Assembly: GCF_050003625.1 (NCBI RefSeq)
Contig: NC_134397.1
Coordinates: forward strand, 71,088,669 to 71,152,668
Reading direction: 5' to 3'
Source of the DNA: Haematobia irritans
Lineage: Eukaryota; Arthropoda; Insecta; Diptera; Muscidae
DNA: 64,000 nt
In this document: one piece after another, positions 1 to 10,835 of the stretch
Position numbering within the stretch: position 1 is the first letter of the stretch
How the letters are laid out: every line of letters starts with the position of its first letter
Notes under the pieces: generated by a model
Told to the model about the DNA's origin: nothing
Seen by the model: only the letters and a program-made list of their open reading frames with translations
Database searches by the model: none
Position numbers and translations under genes: made by a program

Positions 1-462
1 CCAAATCGGGGGATCGGTTTATATGGGGGCTATATATAATTATGGACCGATGTGGACCAATTTTTGCATGATTGATAGAGATCATATACTAACACCATGT
101 TCCAAATTTCAGCGGGATCGGATGAAATTTGCTTCTCTTAGAGGATCTGCAAGCTAAATTTGGGGGTCCGTTTATATGGGGGCTATATGTAAAAGTGTAC
201 CGATATGGCCCATTTGCAATACCATCCGACCTACATCAATAACAAATACTTGTGCCAAGTTTCAAGTCGATAGCTTGTTTCGTTCGGAAGTTAGCGTGAA
301 TTCAACAGACGGACGAACGGACGGACATGCTCAGATCGACTCAGAATTTCATTACGACCCAGAATATATATGCTTTATGGGGTCTTAGAGCAATATTTCG
401 ATGTGTTACAAACGGCATGACAAAGTTAATAAATATACTCCCCTCCTATGGTGGAGGGTATA
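1..462 (+). repeat. Tandem-repeat element copy 1 (3' portion)
   Basis: The window opens inside a dispersed element built from 153-bp units (motif TATGGACCGATGTGGACCAA, then GCGGGATCGGATGAAATTTG). It ends in the family's terminal block: the CAATACCATCCGACCTACAT tract, a (GGAC)n-type run and a terminus near CTATGGTGGAGGGTATA. At least five further copies lie in the window. The subterminal short hairpins and tandem core resemble non-autonomous Helentron (HINE/DINE-1) elements; that class assignment is inference. Confidence 0.8.
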
Positions 463-2269
463 ATTTAATTGATGCTATTAATATTTGTGATTGATTTTTG
501 TTTCAATTAAAAAAAATTTTGAATCAATTAAATTTTTAATTGAATATTTTCTAAAAGTCAATTAAGACTTTTTAATTGGAAAAATGTCGTGAATTTGTTT
601 CTGTGTTAAATTTAATCTCATAACTATAAGGACAAAACGACTTCATGGAAAAGTTTATCGACTTTTAGACATGGAAAAAATTATATTACTACTATGCTAA
701 GCAAAATTCGCATTCGTGTTTTAAGGGCATGATATCTTTGGCCGCACATCAATATTTTTATCAGTGTAAATTAGTAAAATTCAATTTTTATTTTGAAAGT
801 CCATTAACGGATTTTCACCAAAATCAAATGCCACTTTTTGAAAGTCAATTTTATCCAATTGAATGTCAATTTGGTCCAATATGGAAATTCCAACAATGGA
901 TTTCAATTTTTCTAACCTTAGCTCCGACCCTCCCCCTATCCTAAATTCGCTTAAAGCCGACATAGGTGTTTTCCTGCATACAAGTGGTTTCTAGACGGTT
1001 GAACGACATTTAATTTAATCTAAAATATTTTTGAATCAGAAAATCTTATTTTAACTCGTCATATTCTATCATGATAAGTTAAGAAGAATAAAAAGAAAAT
1101 ACATTACTCGTATGCGGTAGGTATCTTGTACCACTTCAGTAAATTATTTATCAAAACAAAAAAAAAAAACCGCGTTGCGGAAAAACGTTGCTTTATCAGT
1201 AAAATAAACGTTGCAAAAGGACAGACATATTTGTTTTGTTTTTATTTACATACGTATTGACTATGATAAAGAGATAATGTGGTGATGCTGTATGTTACAT
1301 TTAAACAAAAAAAAAATTATACATATACGTATATGTTTTTAAATAAAATCTAAGTAGGTATGGTATCTTGGAAAAATTTTTCTTGAATCATCACAGCAAT
1401 AAATATTGTTAATATTATATCTTTTTCTCAAAATAATTAGTAAAATAAGTCATGCACACGCATACATAACATATATGGACACGTAACGTAAAATAGGTAA
1501 TATGGTTTATAACGTTTTTTTGTTTTTTTTTTTTTCGAGTATACACCCAAAGAGGGAATATTAAAAATGTGTCAAGAGCACCATGTTACTTTTTCACAGC
1601 GACCATGTTACATTTTGGTCGCAAAAATATTCTTTTCTCATCACACATAACATGCTTTTCGAAATCAGATATATGATTTCCGAGAAAATAACATGGTTTC
1701 GACAAACATGTTACATGTTTTCCGTGAAAAAGTAACATTATGCTCTTGAAACATGGTTGGGGTGATCATATTCCTTCTCTGCTTGTAAATAGTGAATAGA
1801 ATTATATTCGTACTAGTGGATGTCAATGTCAATTAATATTTATAGAATTTGACATTACAACTAAAAAAAATAAATCCAGTCGTTGTCTGCTGATATACAA
1901 CTTATTTAATACCCAGCCGACCAAAATATTAAATTTTTTTTAACATCTCAAATGATTTGATGATAAATGCAACAGATTTTGTTATTTACCCTAATTTATA
2001 AAACAATCTCAATCAAATTTCTCACCTATTCACAACTTCCTGGCCTGACTTGCCTACTTATAGTTAAGAAAGTCTACTCTTCAAAAGACTCTTGTATAAA
2101 TAAGCTGACGAGTATATTATAGAAATAAATTAATGATTAATTCATGGTCATATTCACAGAAAAAAATATCACCAAAATATTTCCAATTAAAAAGTTGACT
2201 GAAGTTGAAATTTTTTTCAATTAATAAATTATTTGATACAATTAACTTTTCAAGAAATAGAAATCAGAA
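463..2269. other. AT-rich stretch without recognised gene
   Basis: I see no coding exon here. It holds poly-A/T runs, a degenerate AATTAA-rich MITE-like patch near 480-600, a fold-back MITE at 1551-1780 and another partial ACACAGAAAAA-type MITE end near 2155. It belongs to the region downstream (in gene sense) of visible exon 4 of the minus-strand kinase gene, so it is probably intronic. Confidence 0.5.
1551..1780. mobile_element. Fold-back MITE (about 230 bp)
   Basis: The left side (AGAGGGAATATTAAAAATGT, then TCAAGAGCACCATGTTACTT) is mirrored at 1705-1780 as the reverse complement (TGAAAAAGTAACATTATGCT, then CTTGAAACATGG and ATATTCCTTCTCT). The arms are imperfect inverted repeats of about 60 bp around an AT-rich centre holding more ACATGTTAC motifs. 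There is no coding capacity. A target duplication is not clear. Confidence 0.6.
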
Positions 2270-3793
2270 ACAAGTATATACGGCCGTAAGTTCGGCCAGG
2301 CCGAATCTTATGTACCCTCCACCATGGACTGCGTAGGAACTTCTACTAAAGGCTGTCATCCACAATCGAATTACTTGGGTTGCGATAACACTTGCCGATG
2401 GCAAGGTATCGTAAAACTTTTTAACACTGTCTTCTAAATTGTAAGTTAGCCCATACGGGGTATATATTAAACAAAAAAAGGCCAATTAAATACGTATATA
2501 ATATAGTTTGACAAAATTTTCTATAGAAATGAAAACTTGACAAAATTTTCTATAGAAATAAAATTTTGACAAAATTTTCTATAGAAATAAAAACTTGACA
2601 AAATTTTCTATAGAAATAAAATGTTGACAAAATTTTCTATGGAAGTAAAATGTTGACAAAATTTTGTATAGAAATAAAATGTTGACAAAATTTTCTACAG
2701 AAATAAATTTTTTACAAAATTTTCTATAAAAATAAAATTTTGACAAAACTTTCTATGGAAATAAAATTTTGACAAACATTTCTATAGAAATAAACATTTG
2801 ACAAAACTTTCTATAGAAATGAAATTTTGACACAACTTTCTATAGTAATAAAATTTGACAAATTTTCTATGGAAATAAAGTTTTGGTAGATTATTTTTGG
2901 CGATATGGACCAATTTTTGTGTAATAAGTCATCGGCTATATATAACTAAAGACCGATATTGACCAATTTTTACATGGCTGTTAGAGGCCATATATTGACA
3001 AAATGTACCAAATTTCAACCGCATCGGATGACTTTTGCTATATATAATTATGGACCGATATGGACCAATTTTTGCATGGTTGTTAGATACCATATACTAA
3101 CACCATGTACCAAATTTCAACCGGATCGGATGAATTTTTCCCCTCCAAGAGGCTCCGGAGGTCAAATCTGGGGATCGGTTTATATGGGGACTATATATAA
3201 TTATGGACCGACATGGACCAATTTTTGCATGGGTGTTAGAGACCGTATACTAAGACCACGTACTAAATTTCAACCGGATCGGATGAATTTTGCTCCTCCA
3301 AGAGGCTCCGGAGGTCAAATCTGGGGATCGGTTTATATGGGAGCTATATATAATTATGGACCGATATGGACCAATTTTTGCATGGTTGTTAGGGGCCGTA
3401 TACTAACATCAGGTACCAAATTTCAACCGGATCGGATGAATTTTGCTGCTCCGGGAGGCTCCCCAAGCCAAATTTGGGGATCGGTTTATATGGGGGCTAT
3501 ACGTAAACGTGGTCCGATATGGCCGATTTTCAATACCATCCGACCTACATCAATAACAACTACTTGTGCCAAGTTTCAAGTCGATAGCTTGTTTCGTTCG
3601 GAAGTTAGCGTGATTTCCACAGACGGACGGACAGCCGGACAGACGGACGGACGGACGGACATGCTTAGATCGACTCAGAATTTCACCACGACCCAGAATA
3701 TATATACTTTATGGGGTCTTAGAGCAATATTTCGATGTGTTACAAACGGAATGACAAAGTTAATATACCCCCATCCTATGGTGGAGGGTATAA
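2270..3793 (+). repeat. Tandem-repeat element copy 2 (complete)
   Basis: This is a complete copy. The left end is ACAAGTATATACGGCCGTAA, followed by the perfect dyad TTCGGCC-A-GGCCGAA, then GTACCCTCCACCATGG. A 29-bp tandem array follows (about 2505-2885), then 153-bp units (2959-3480), then the terminal block ending GTGGAGGGTATA near 3793. The CCCTCCACCAT motif occurs in inverted form at both ends. A 288-codon open frame at 2959-3825 exists only because the units are a multiple of three long; I do not treat it as a gene. Confidence 0.8.
2505..2885 (+). repeat. 29-bp tandem array (GACAAAATTTTCTATAGAAA)
   Basis: About 13 units of GACAAAATTTTCTATAGAAA plus TAAAATTTT. The period is 29 bp by direct count (GAC at 2539 and 2568). 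The same unit recurs at 14860-15235 (reverse), 15520-15730, 16912-16950 and 34130-34290, always inside or beside the same element family. Confidence 0.85.
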
Positions 3794-3838
3794 AAAATTG
3801 TGTGTGTTGTGATCAATCGTCTTGATATAATTGTTTCA

Positions 3839-5706
3839 GATTCAATCATGAATTTAATTAAGTTTTTGTATCAAGACAAAAGCCAATAGAATACATACAT
3901 ATATATAGAAAGTATTTATGTCCGAACCAAATGCTGAATTACATTGTTGATTGGAAATATTTTTTTATATAATTAATAATTTAATAAAAGCGTAAAACTA
4001 TTTTTTTAATTTGATTAAAAAGTTAATTGTATCAGTTAATTTTTTAATAGATTTTCTGTTTCAATTAACTTTTTTATTGGAAATATTTTGATATTTTTTT
4101 TGTGTAGTTCCAGGTCTCCTAATCGATCTTGATGATTGATACGATAATTTCTGTGATTTCAACATAAAAAACAATAATTGGACTAATTAATTGCACGATT
4201 GCACTGCAACAAATACTTTTTCTGTGTAGAGAATAGAAAGAATTTTTCTCCAGAGGAAAACACTAAAAACTTACAAACGAAATTCTCTCTTGTTATAAAT
4301 TATTTATATTTGTTCTAACAAATGATCCCAAATTAGAAATTCGTTTTCTTGCGAGCACAATAGAAAAATTGTATGTGATGAAAATATCCGGATACCGTTA
4401 GGATTTTAGGACTATAAATTTTGATGTGTCCACTTTTATATGAAACATAAAAATTCTAATAATAAAAAGCACACATAAGTACAACAACAATACAATAAAG
4501 ACTTTGGTAAAAAAAAAATGAAAACAACATTAAAAGCAAGAAGCTTCGAACAGTCAGCATATCAAAATATTTAACATTTCTTAAGAAAGAGTCGCCGAAT
4601 ATTAATATAGTATGCACTATTTTCAAAGTTACACCATGGTACACTAAAAACAAAGTTTACTCGAATTCAAAGTTTTTGATCTACCCTTAAGGATTTGGGT
4701 ATTGATTCCGAGCCAAAGATTTTGCTTCATCTTTAAAATAAAGACATTTTTAGGGAGTTATCTAGCTAGCCTCAAATCTTATTTATCGAATTTTCGTTCT
4801 CCTTTTTACGTTAATCAACAAAAGTATTCATGTACAAATGTCAGTTTAAAAATCGAAATCGAATCGAAATCGTTATAACAGGTACTTCGAAGTGAAAAAT
4901 CTTTCCTTAATTTCAAAAAAAAACTTAAACCATAAATGCAAAATCCTATAATTGAAGCTTTTCTATCTTTAATCCAAGATTCAATATCTCAGTTAATTTT
5001 AATATTATTTATTAAAATCAAAAATGTTTTTCTTTACTCTAAGAAAAATTTGCCTTACTTGAAAGGCATGCGACTTTAGCAGAGAGACGATTTCAAATAT
5101 TCGTGTCCTAAATTTTAAAGAAGGAAAATTTTAAAGCAAAGATTATAAGTTTTCTTTTAATTAAAATGTCTTTATTTTAAAGAAATTATTTCTTAATATT
5201 AAGAAAATCAAGTTTATAACAGACACGTCACTGTAGTAAATAATGTTTTCTTAATTTCCTTAAACACGAAAAATCCCCAAAAAAAGAAAACACGAAAAAT
5301 CTTCAAAAAAAGAAAACACGAAAAATCCTCAAAAAAAGAAAATATATATATATCCGAAGGTATTTTATTTTAGAAGTGTTTCACTTAAAAGATCCGTTTT
5401 AATAACCATCAGTAAAATCCTCAAAGTAAAGATTAGCGTAAATATGAAACTTTTTTTATATTTAATCCAAAGATTTGATGTCTCAATTAATTAACTGATT
5501 ATTTCTTTAAATCAAAAACGTTAATCTTTACATTAACAAAAATTTGACTTACTTCAAAGACATACGACTTTAATTGACTGTAATTCCTATAACACCAATT
5601 TCTTTATTTTAAAGAAATTTATCCGTAATATTGTGTCCTACAATTTAAGTTACACTGAAAAATAATAAATTTATTCAAAGTCCATAATCGTAGCTTTGAA
5701 AATATA
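3839..5706. other. AT-rich stretch without recognised gene
   Basis: No coding exon was recognised on either strand. It contains MITE-like AATTAATT-rich tracts (3950-4110, ending TTTTTTTTGTGTAG), many runs of TTTAAAGAAAT, and a short 26-bp tandem repeat at 5264-5341. Probably intronic or intergenic filler. Confidence 0.5.
5264..5341 (+). repeat. 26-bp tandem repeat, three copies
   Basis: The unit is ACACGAAAAATCCTCAAAAA plus AAGAAA. It starts at 5264, 5290 and 5316, so the period is exactly 26 bp, with single-base differences between copies. A simple local duplication with no evident function. Confidence 0.75.
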
Positions 5707-6819
5707 ACAAGTTGGCTGATAAGTCCCCGGTCTAACAAAGAAAAGCACATTTTTTGGTCAAGATTCGTTTTTATTATTCAACATAGTCCCCTTCAAGAGC
5801 GATACAACGATTATAACGACCTTCAAATTTTTTGATACCATTTTGGTAGTACTCCTTCGGTTTTGCCTCAAAATAGGCTTCAGTTTCGGCGATCACCTCT
5901 TCATTCTTCATCACCTCTCCAAATTTTTTTTCCCTGCGAGCATCCTTTTGAGGTCTGAGAACAAGAAAAAGTCGCTGGAGGCCAGATCTAGAGAATACGG
6001 TGGGTGGGGAAGCAATTCGAAGCCCAATTCATGAATTTTTGCCATCGTTCTCATTGACTTGTGGCACGGTGCGTTGTCTTGGTGGAACAACACTTTTTTC
6101 TTCTTCATATGGTGCCGTTTTGCCGCGATTTCGACCTTCAAACGCTCCATTAACGCCATATAATAGTCACTGTTGATGGTTTTTCCTTTCTCAAGATAAT
6201 CGATAAAAATTATTCCATGCGCATCCCAAAAAACAGAGGCCATTACTTTGCCAGCGGACTTTTGGGCCTTTCCACACTTCGGAGACGGTTCACCGGTCGC
6301 TGTCCACTCAGCCGACTGTCGATTGGACTCGGGAGTGTAGTGATGGAGCCATGTTTCATCCATTGTCACATATCGACGGAAAAACTCGGGTGTATTACGA
6401 GTTAACAGCTGCAAACACCGCTCAGAAACATCAACACGTTGTTGTTTTTGGTCAAATGTGAGCTTGCGCGGCACCCATTTTGCACAGAGCTTCCGCATAT
6501 CCAAATATTGATGAATGATATGACCAACACGTTTCTTTGATATCTTTAAGGCCACTGCTATCTCGATCAACTTCATTTTACGGCCATTCAAAATCATTTT
6601 GTGTATTTTATCAAAACACGAAATTCCTTTTTTTCCATTTTTTTCACAATAACAAAAGTTGCTTCACAAAAGACGATCGATCTCACAAACTAATTGACAT
6701 ACAGACGTCAAATTTTGACATGAATCATTTGAAGGTTGGTACTATATAAAAATAATATGCATTTAATACTAGTGACGCCATCTATGTGTCAGAATTTAAA
6801 GAAATAACAGCCAACCTGT
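5707..6819 (-). mobile_element. Himar1-type mariner, internally deleted
   Basis: Minus-oriented irritans-subfamily mariner flanked by TA on both sides (5705-5706 and 6820-6821). The left end reads ACAAGTTGGCTGATAAGTCC. At the right end the usual GACCGGGGACTTATC stretch is replaced by a copy of flanking DNA in inverted orientation, so that terminal repeat is destroyed. The length is 1113 bp, against about 1259 bp for the complete copy at 19716-20974. The gene's N-terminal region has also lost roughly 190 bp. Confidence 0.85.
5911..6597 (-). pseudogene. Mariner (DD34D) transposase fragment
   Basis: The 228-codon open frame starts at MILNGRKMKLIEIA, partway into the DNA-binding domain, because upstream codons are deleted. 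It keeps all three acidic residues of the DDE/D domain: VTMDETWLH (first Asp), FHQDNAPCH (second Asp) and SLDLASSDFFLF (third Asp), with 34 residues between the last two, the mariner DD34D signature. The proline and serine of the usual PYSPDLAPSD block are altered to L and S. The C-terminus is lost at GKKNLER by a frameshift, removing about 60 residues. With the N-terminal helix-turn-helix and one terminal inverted repeat gone, this copy should be inactive. Its close match to Himar1 supports a muscid host. Confidence 0.85.
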
Positions 6820-6833
6820 TATTTCTTTAAATT
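6793..6833. repeat. Perfect 17-bp hairpin at mariner right end
   Basis: Arm 6793-6809 (AATTTAAAGAAATAACA) is the exact reverse complement of arm 6817-6833, with the 7-base loop GCCAACC between. The loop and the start of arm 2 belong to the mariner end, and the rest of arm 2 is flanking DNA. Arm 1 has overwritten the inner part of the transposon end. Confidence 0.9.
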
Positions 6834-7523
6834 TAGGATACGAATCTTTGAAATCTGCGTCCCTTCGTTGAAGTGATATGTCCTTGACTTATGTCAACAT
6901 TACCGTAATGTAAAGAAAATAATTTTTGATTTAAAGAAATAATCTTTAAGTTAACTGAGACATGGGATCTTTGGATTAAAGTTAAAAAAGCTTCAAATAT
7001 AAGACTTATTATGAGGATTTTGCATCTTTGGCGTATTTTTATTTATTTATTTATTTTTAAATTAAGGAAACATTTTTTACTTTGACGTATATTTCATAAT
7101 TTGAATTTTTAAACTGACAAAAAGATAATGGAATTTCGATAAATGAAATCTGTATCCTAATTTTAATTTTATGGACCTAGATGACGTCAGAAAATTTTTT
7201 TTATTTGAAAGAAGCCACATATCTGGCCCGTAGCCAAAACCCTTATGAGAAGGCCAAAATCTTTGAATCCAAGTAAACTTTTGTTAAGTGTATACGGCAA
7301 AATCAAGTAAGGTCCCTTGTACAGCTTTAACTAAAGTTATTTTTTCCGATTTAACGATTCTGTTGACTTTAGGCGTGTTACACTAAAAGTATTCCATTTT
7401 AATGGGCTATATCCCATAATTTTAAGCATACATTTGATGATTGTTTTAATATTAATGCAATGGTCATTCGACTTTTTTAAAATATGCAAAATGTGCGACT
7501 TTAGTCGCACGCATGCTACTAAG
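6834..7523. other. AT-rich stretch without recognised gene
   Basis: Contains repeated TTTAAAGAAAT and TTTGGATTAAAG motifs similar to those on the far side of the mariner at 4700-5700, so the mariner interrupted one larger AT-rich repeat. No exon recognised. Confidence 0.4.
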
Positions 7524-7855
7524 GTCGCTAACCGTGGTGCAATGGTTAGCATGCCCCACAAGGTCGTGGGTTCAATTCCTGCTTCGACCGAACACCAAAA
7601 AGTTTTTCAGTGGTGGATTATCCCACCTCAGTAATGCTGGTGACATTTCTGAGGGTTTCAAAGCTCTAAGTGGTTTCACTGCAATGTGGAACGCCGTTCG
7701 GACTCGGCTATAAAAAGGAGGTCCCTTGTCATTGAGATTAACATGGAATCGGGCAGCACCCAGTGATAAAAGAGAAGTTCACCAATGTGGTATCACAATG
7801 GACTGAATAGTCTAAGTGAGCCTGATACATCAGGCTGCCACCTAACCTAACCTAA
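7524..7855 (+). mobile_element. tRNA-derived SINE, copy A
   Basis: A short interspersed element with an internal RNA polymerase III promoter. Box A is TGGTGCAATGG, fitting TRGYNNANNGG; box B is GGGTTCAATTCC, one base off GGTTCGANTCC. The tRNA-like head is followed by a conserved unrelated body (TCAGTAATGCTGGTGACATT; GGAACGCCGTTCGGACTCGG) and a CCTAACCTAACCTAA tail. Related copies lie at 7927, 36764, 37687 and 57765 (reverse). Confidence 0.85.
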
Positions 7856-7926
7856 AGGTCACACAAAAGGCAAGTCCTTCATTTTGAAGCAATTTTTATA
7901 AATAGGAATTCATAGCCGTGCGCCTT

Positions 7927-8168
7927 ACGTGGGAGCCACCTTTGTGCAATGGCCCTCCTTGGTCATGGATTCAACCACAGCCTCAACCAAACAACAAAAT
8001 GTGTTTCAGCGGTGGGTGTTTCAAAGCTTCTCTAAGTACTCGTACTTCACCTGTAATGTGAAACGACGTTTGAAGTCGGCTATAAAAAGGGGTTCCCTTG
8101 CCATTGAGCAACCCATAGAAGCACTCATTAATAAGAGAGAAGGAAATCACGATGGACACCTAACCTAA
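7927..8168 (+). mobile_element. tRNA-derived SINE, copy B (diverged)
   Basis: A degenerate relative of the SINE just upstream. The head reads GGGAGCCACCTTTGTGCAAT with a decayed box A and no intact box B. The body keeps GTTTCAAAGCTTCTCTAAGT and TCGGCTATAAAAAGGGGTTC, and the tail is CACCTAACCTA. Internal deletions shorten it to about 240 bp. Confidence 0.7.
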
Positions 8169-8402
8169 TATAATAAAATATAATAATTTTTGATAATTAT
8201 CACAAATGTTTACTAGAAGTCCTTCGTTTAATCCAAAAAGCCAGCAAAAGAGAGCCAGAGAGAGATCAAATGTGACATTTGAGAAATAGAGAAGTTGCAA
8301 GTTTTTCCTAGGGATTTTTGCCAGTAAAAAACTTGCAAGTTTGTCATAAACAAATTGTACGTGCAATAAATTTCAAAGAGTCAATTTGGAAAGCAGTATA
8401 AA
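8169..8402. other. Short unique AT-rich interval
   Basis: No feature recognised between the SINE pair and the next tandem-repeat element. Confidence 0.3.
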
Positions 8403-9808
8403 AAACAAGTATATACGGCCGTAAGTTCGGCCAGGCCGAACGTAGAAACTTCTACGAAAGACTGTCATCGACAATCGAAATACTTGGGTTGTGGTATCTT
8501 AAATCGTTTTCTAAATTGTGAGTTAGTCCACACGTGGTATATATTAGACAAAAAGGTATGTAAGTCTACAAATAATTACGAATCGATAGGGACTTTTGCA
8601 CGGTACGTAGGGAGCCAAAATTGAAATATGGGGGTTGCTTATATGGGGGCTATATACAATTATGAACTTGATATGGACCAATTTTTGTGTGATTGGGGAT
8701 CGATTTATTTGATGGCTATATATAACTATAGACCAATATGGACCTAGTTAGGCATGGTTGTTAACGGCCATATACTAGTACAATGTACCAAATTTCAACT
8801 GACTCGTATGAAATTTGCTCCTCCAAGAGGCTCCAAAACCAAATCTCGGGATCGGTTTATATGGGGGCTATATATGATTATGGACTGATATGGACCACTT
8901 TTGTCATAGTTGTTAAATATCATATACTACCACCACGTACCAAATTTCAACCAGATCGGATGAATTTTACTTCTCCAAAAGGCACCGGAGGTCAAATCTG
9001 GGGATCGGTTTATATAGGTGCTATATATAATTATGGACTGATATGAACCAATTCCTGCATTGTTGTTGGATACCATATACTAACTTCAGGTACCAAATTT
9101 CAACCGAATCGGATGAATTTTGCTCTTCCAAGAGGCTCCGGAGGTCAAATCTGGCGATCGGTTTATATGAGGGCTATATATAATTATGGACCGATGTGGA
9201 CCAATTTTTGCATGGTCATTAGAGACCATATATTAACACCATGTACCAAATTTCAGCCGGATCGGATGAAATTTGCTTCTCTTAGAGGCTCCACAAGCCA
9301 AATCGGGGGATCGGTTTATATGGGGGCTATATAATTATGGACCGATGTGGACCAATTTTTGCATGGTTGGTAGAAACCATATACTAACACCATGTACCAA
9401 ATTTCAGCCGGATCGGATGAAATTTGCTTCACTTAGAGGATTCGCAAGCCAAATTTGGGGGTCCGTTTATATGGGGGCTATACGTAAAAGTGGAGCGATG
9501 TAGACCAATTTTTGCATGGTTGTTAGAGACCATATACTAACACCATGTACCAAATTTCAGCCGGATCGGATGGAATTTGCTTCTCTTAGAGGATTTGCAA
9601 GCCAAATTTGGGGGTCAGTTTATATGAGGGCTATACGTAAAAGTGGACCGATATGGCCCATTTGCAATACCATCCGACCTACATCAATAACAACTACTTG
9701 TGCCAAGTTTCAAGTCGATAGCTTGTTTCGTTCGGAAGTTAGCGTGATTTCAACAGACGGACATGCTCAGATCGACTCAGAATTTCACCACGACCCAGAA
9801 TATATATA

Positions 9809-10742
9809 AAGGGTGATTCTTTTGAGGTTAGGATTTTCATGCATTAGTATTTGACAGATCACGTGGGATTTCAGACATGGTGTCAAAGAGAAAGATGCTC
9901 AGTATGCTTTGACATTTCATCATGAATAGACTTACTAACGAGCCACAACGTCGAATTTTCAGTGAATGGGCCCTAGAAAAGTTGGCAGAAAATCCGCTTT
10001 TTTATCGACAAATTTTGTTCAGCGATGAGGCTCATTTCTGGTTGAATGGCTACGTAAATAAGCAAAATTGCCGCATTTGGAGTGAAGAGCAACCAGAAGC
10101 CGTTCAAGAACTGCCCATGCATCCCGAAAAATGCACTGTTTGGTGTGGTTTGTACGCTGGTGGAATCATTGGACCGTATTTTTTCAAAGATGCTGTTGGA
10201 CGCAACGTTACGGTGAATGGCGATCGCTATCGTTCGATGCTAACAAACTTTTTGTTGCCAAAAATGGAAGAACTGAACTTGGTTGACATGTGGTTTCAAC
10301 AAGATGGCGCTACATGCTACACAGCTCGCGATTCTATGGCCATTTTGAGGGAAAACTTCGGAGAACAATTCATCTCAAGAAATGGACCGGTAAGTTGGCC
10401 ACCAAGATCATGCGATTTGACGCCTTTAGACTATTTTTTGTGGGGCTACGTCAAGTCTAAAGTCTACAGAAATAAGCCAGCAACTATTCCAGCTTTGGAA
10501 GACAACATTTCCGAAGAAATTCGGGCTATTCCGGCCGAAATGCTCGAAAAAGTTGCCCAAAATTGGACTTTCCGAATGGACCACCTAAGACGCAGCCGCG
10601 GTCAACATTTAAATGAAATTATCTTCAAAAAGTAAATGTCATGGACCAATCTAACGTTTCAAATAAAGAACCGATGAGATTTTGCAAATTTTATGCGTTT
10701 TTTTTAAAAAAAAAGTTATCAAGCTCTTAACAAATCACCCTT
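9809..10742 (+). mobile_element. DD41D Tc1/mariner element, 372-bp deletion form (copy 1)
   Basis: Bounded by TA (9807-9808 and 10743-10744). Termini are AAGGGTGATTCTTTTGAGGT and, at the other end, the reverse complement of AAGGGTGATTTGTTAAGAGC; about 10 bp of perfect terminal inverted repeat. The length is 934 bp, exactly 372 bp less than the full copy at 18387-19692. All the missing sequence is one in-frame block at the start of the gene. Confidence 0.9.
9922..10635 (+). CDS. DD41D transposase lacking DNA-binding domain
   Basis: An uninterrupted 237-codon frame with its own ATG. The first seven residues (MNRLTNE) join directly to PQRRIFSEW, which is residue 132 onward of the full-length protein, so both N-terminal helix-turn-helix motifs are gone. 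The catalytic domain looks complete: FSDEAHFW (first Asp), FQQDGATC (second Asp) and TPLDYFLWG (third Asp). There are 41 residues between the last two by my count, which places it in the DD41D (rosa/VISITOR-like) group. Beside the second Asp this copy has Tyr where the others have His (ATCY versus ATCH). It cannot bind its ends by the usual domain, so self-mobilisation is unlikely. Whether it is expressed is unknown. Confidence 0.8.
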   Translation: MNRLTNEPQRRIFSEWALEKLAENPLFYRQILFSDEAHFWLNGYVNKQNCRIWSEEQPEAVQELPMHPEKCTVWCGLYAGGIIGPYFFKDAVGRNVTVNGDRYRSMLTNFLLPKMEELNLVDMWFQQDGATCYTARDSMAILRENFGEQFISRNGPVSWPPRSCDLTPLDYFLWGYVKSKVYRNKPATIPALEDNISEEIRAIPAEMLEKVAQNWTFRMDHLRRSRGQHLNEIIFKK

Positions 10743-10835
10743 TATATATATTTTATGGGGTCTTAGAGCAATATTTCGATGTGTTACAAACGGAATGACA
10801 AAGTTAATATACCCCCCATCCTATGGGGGGTATAA

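Larger units (their letters stand above)
8403..10835 (+). repeat. Tandem-repeat element copy 3, split by a transposon
   Basis: Left end ACAAGTATATACGGCCGTAA at 8403. 153-bp units run from about 8620 to 9640, then the terminal block, and the right end is CCTATGGGGGGTATA near 10833. A DD41D Tc1/mariner element (9809-10742) is inserted within the terminal block, at a TATATA run. The copy lacks the 29-bp array. Confidence 0.8.

Noticed and set aside
2959..3825. 288-codon open frame and similar frames at 8783-9809, 13698-14854 and 34492-35127
   Set aside because: They are translations of the 153-bp tandem repeat, open because the period is a multiple of three; no start context or domain, and frames break differently in each copy.
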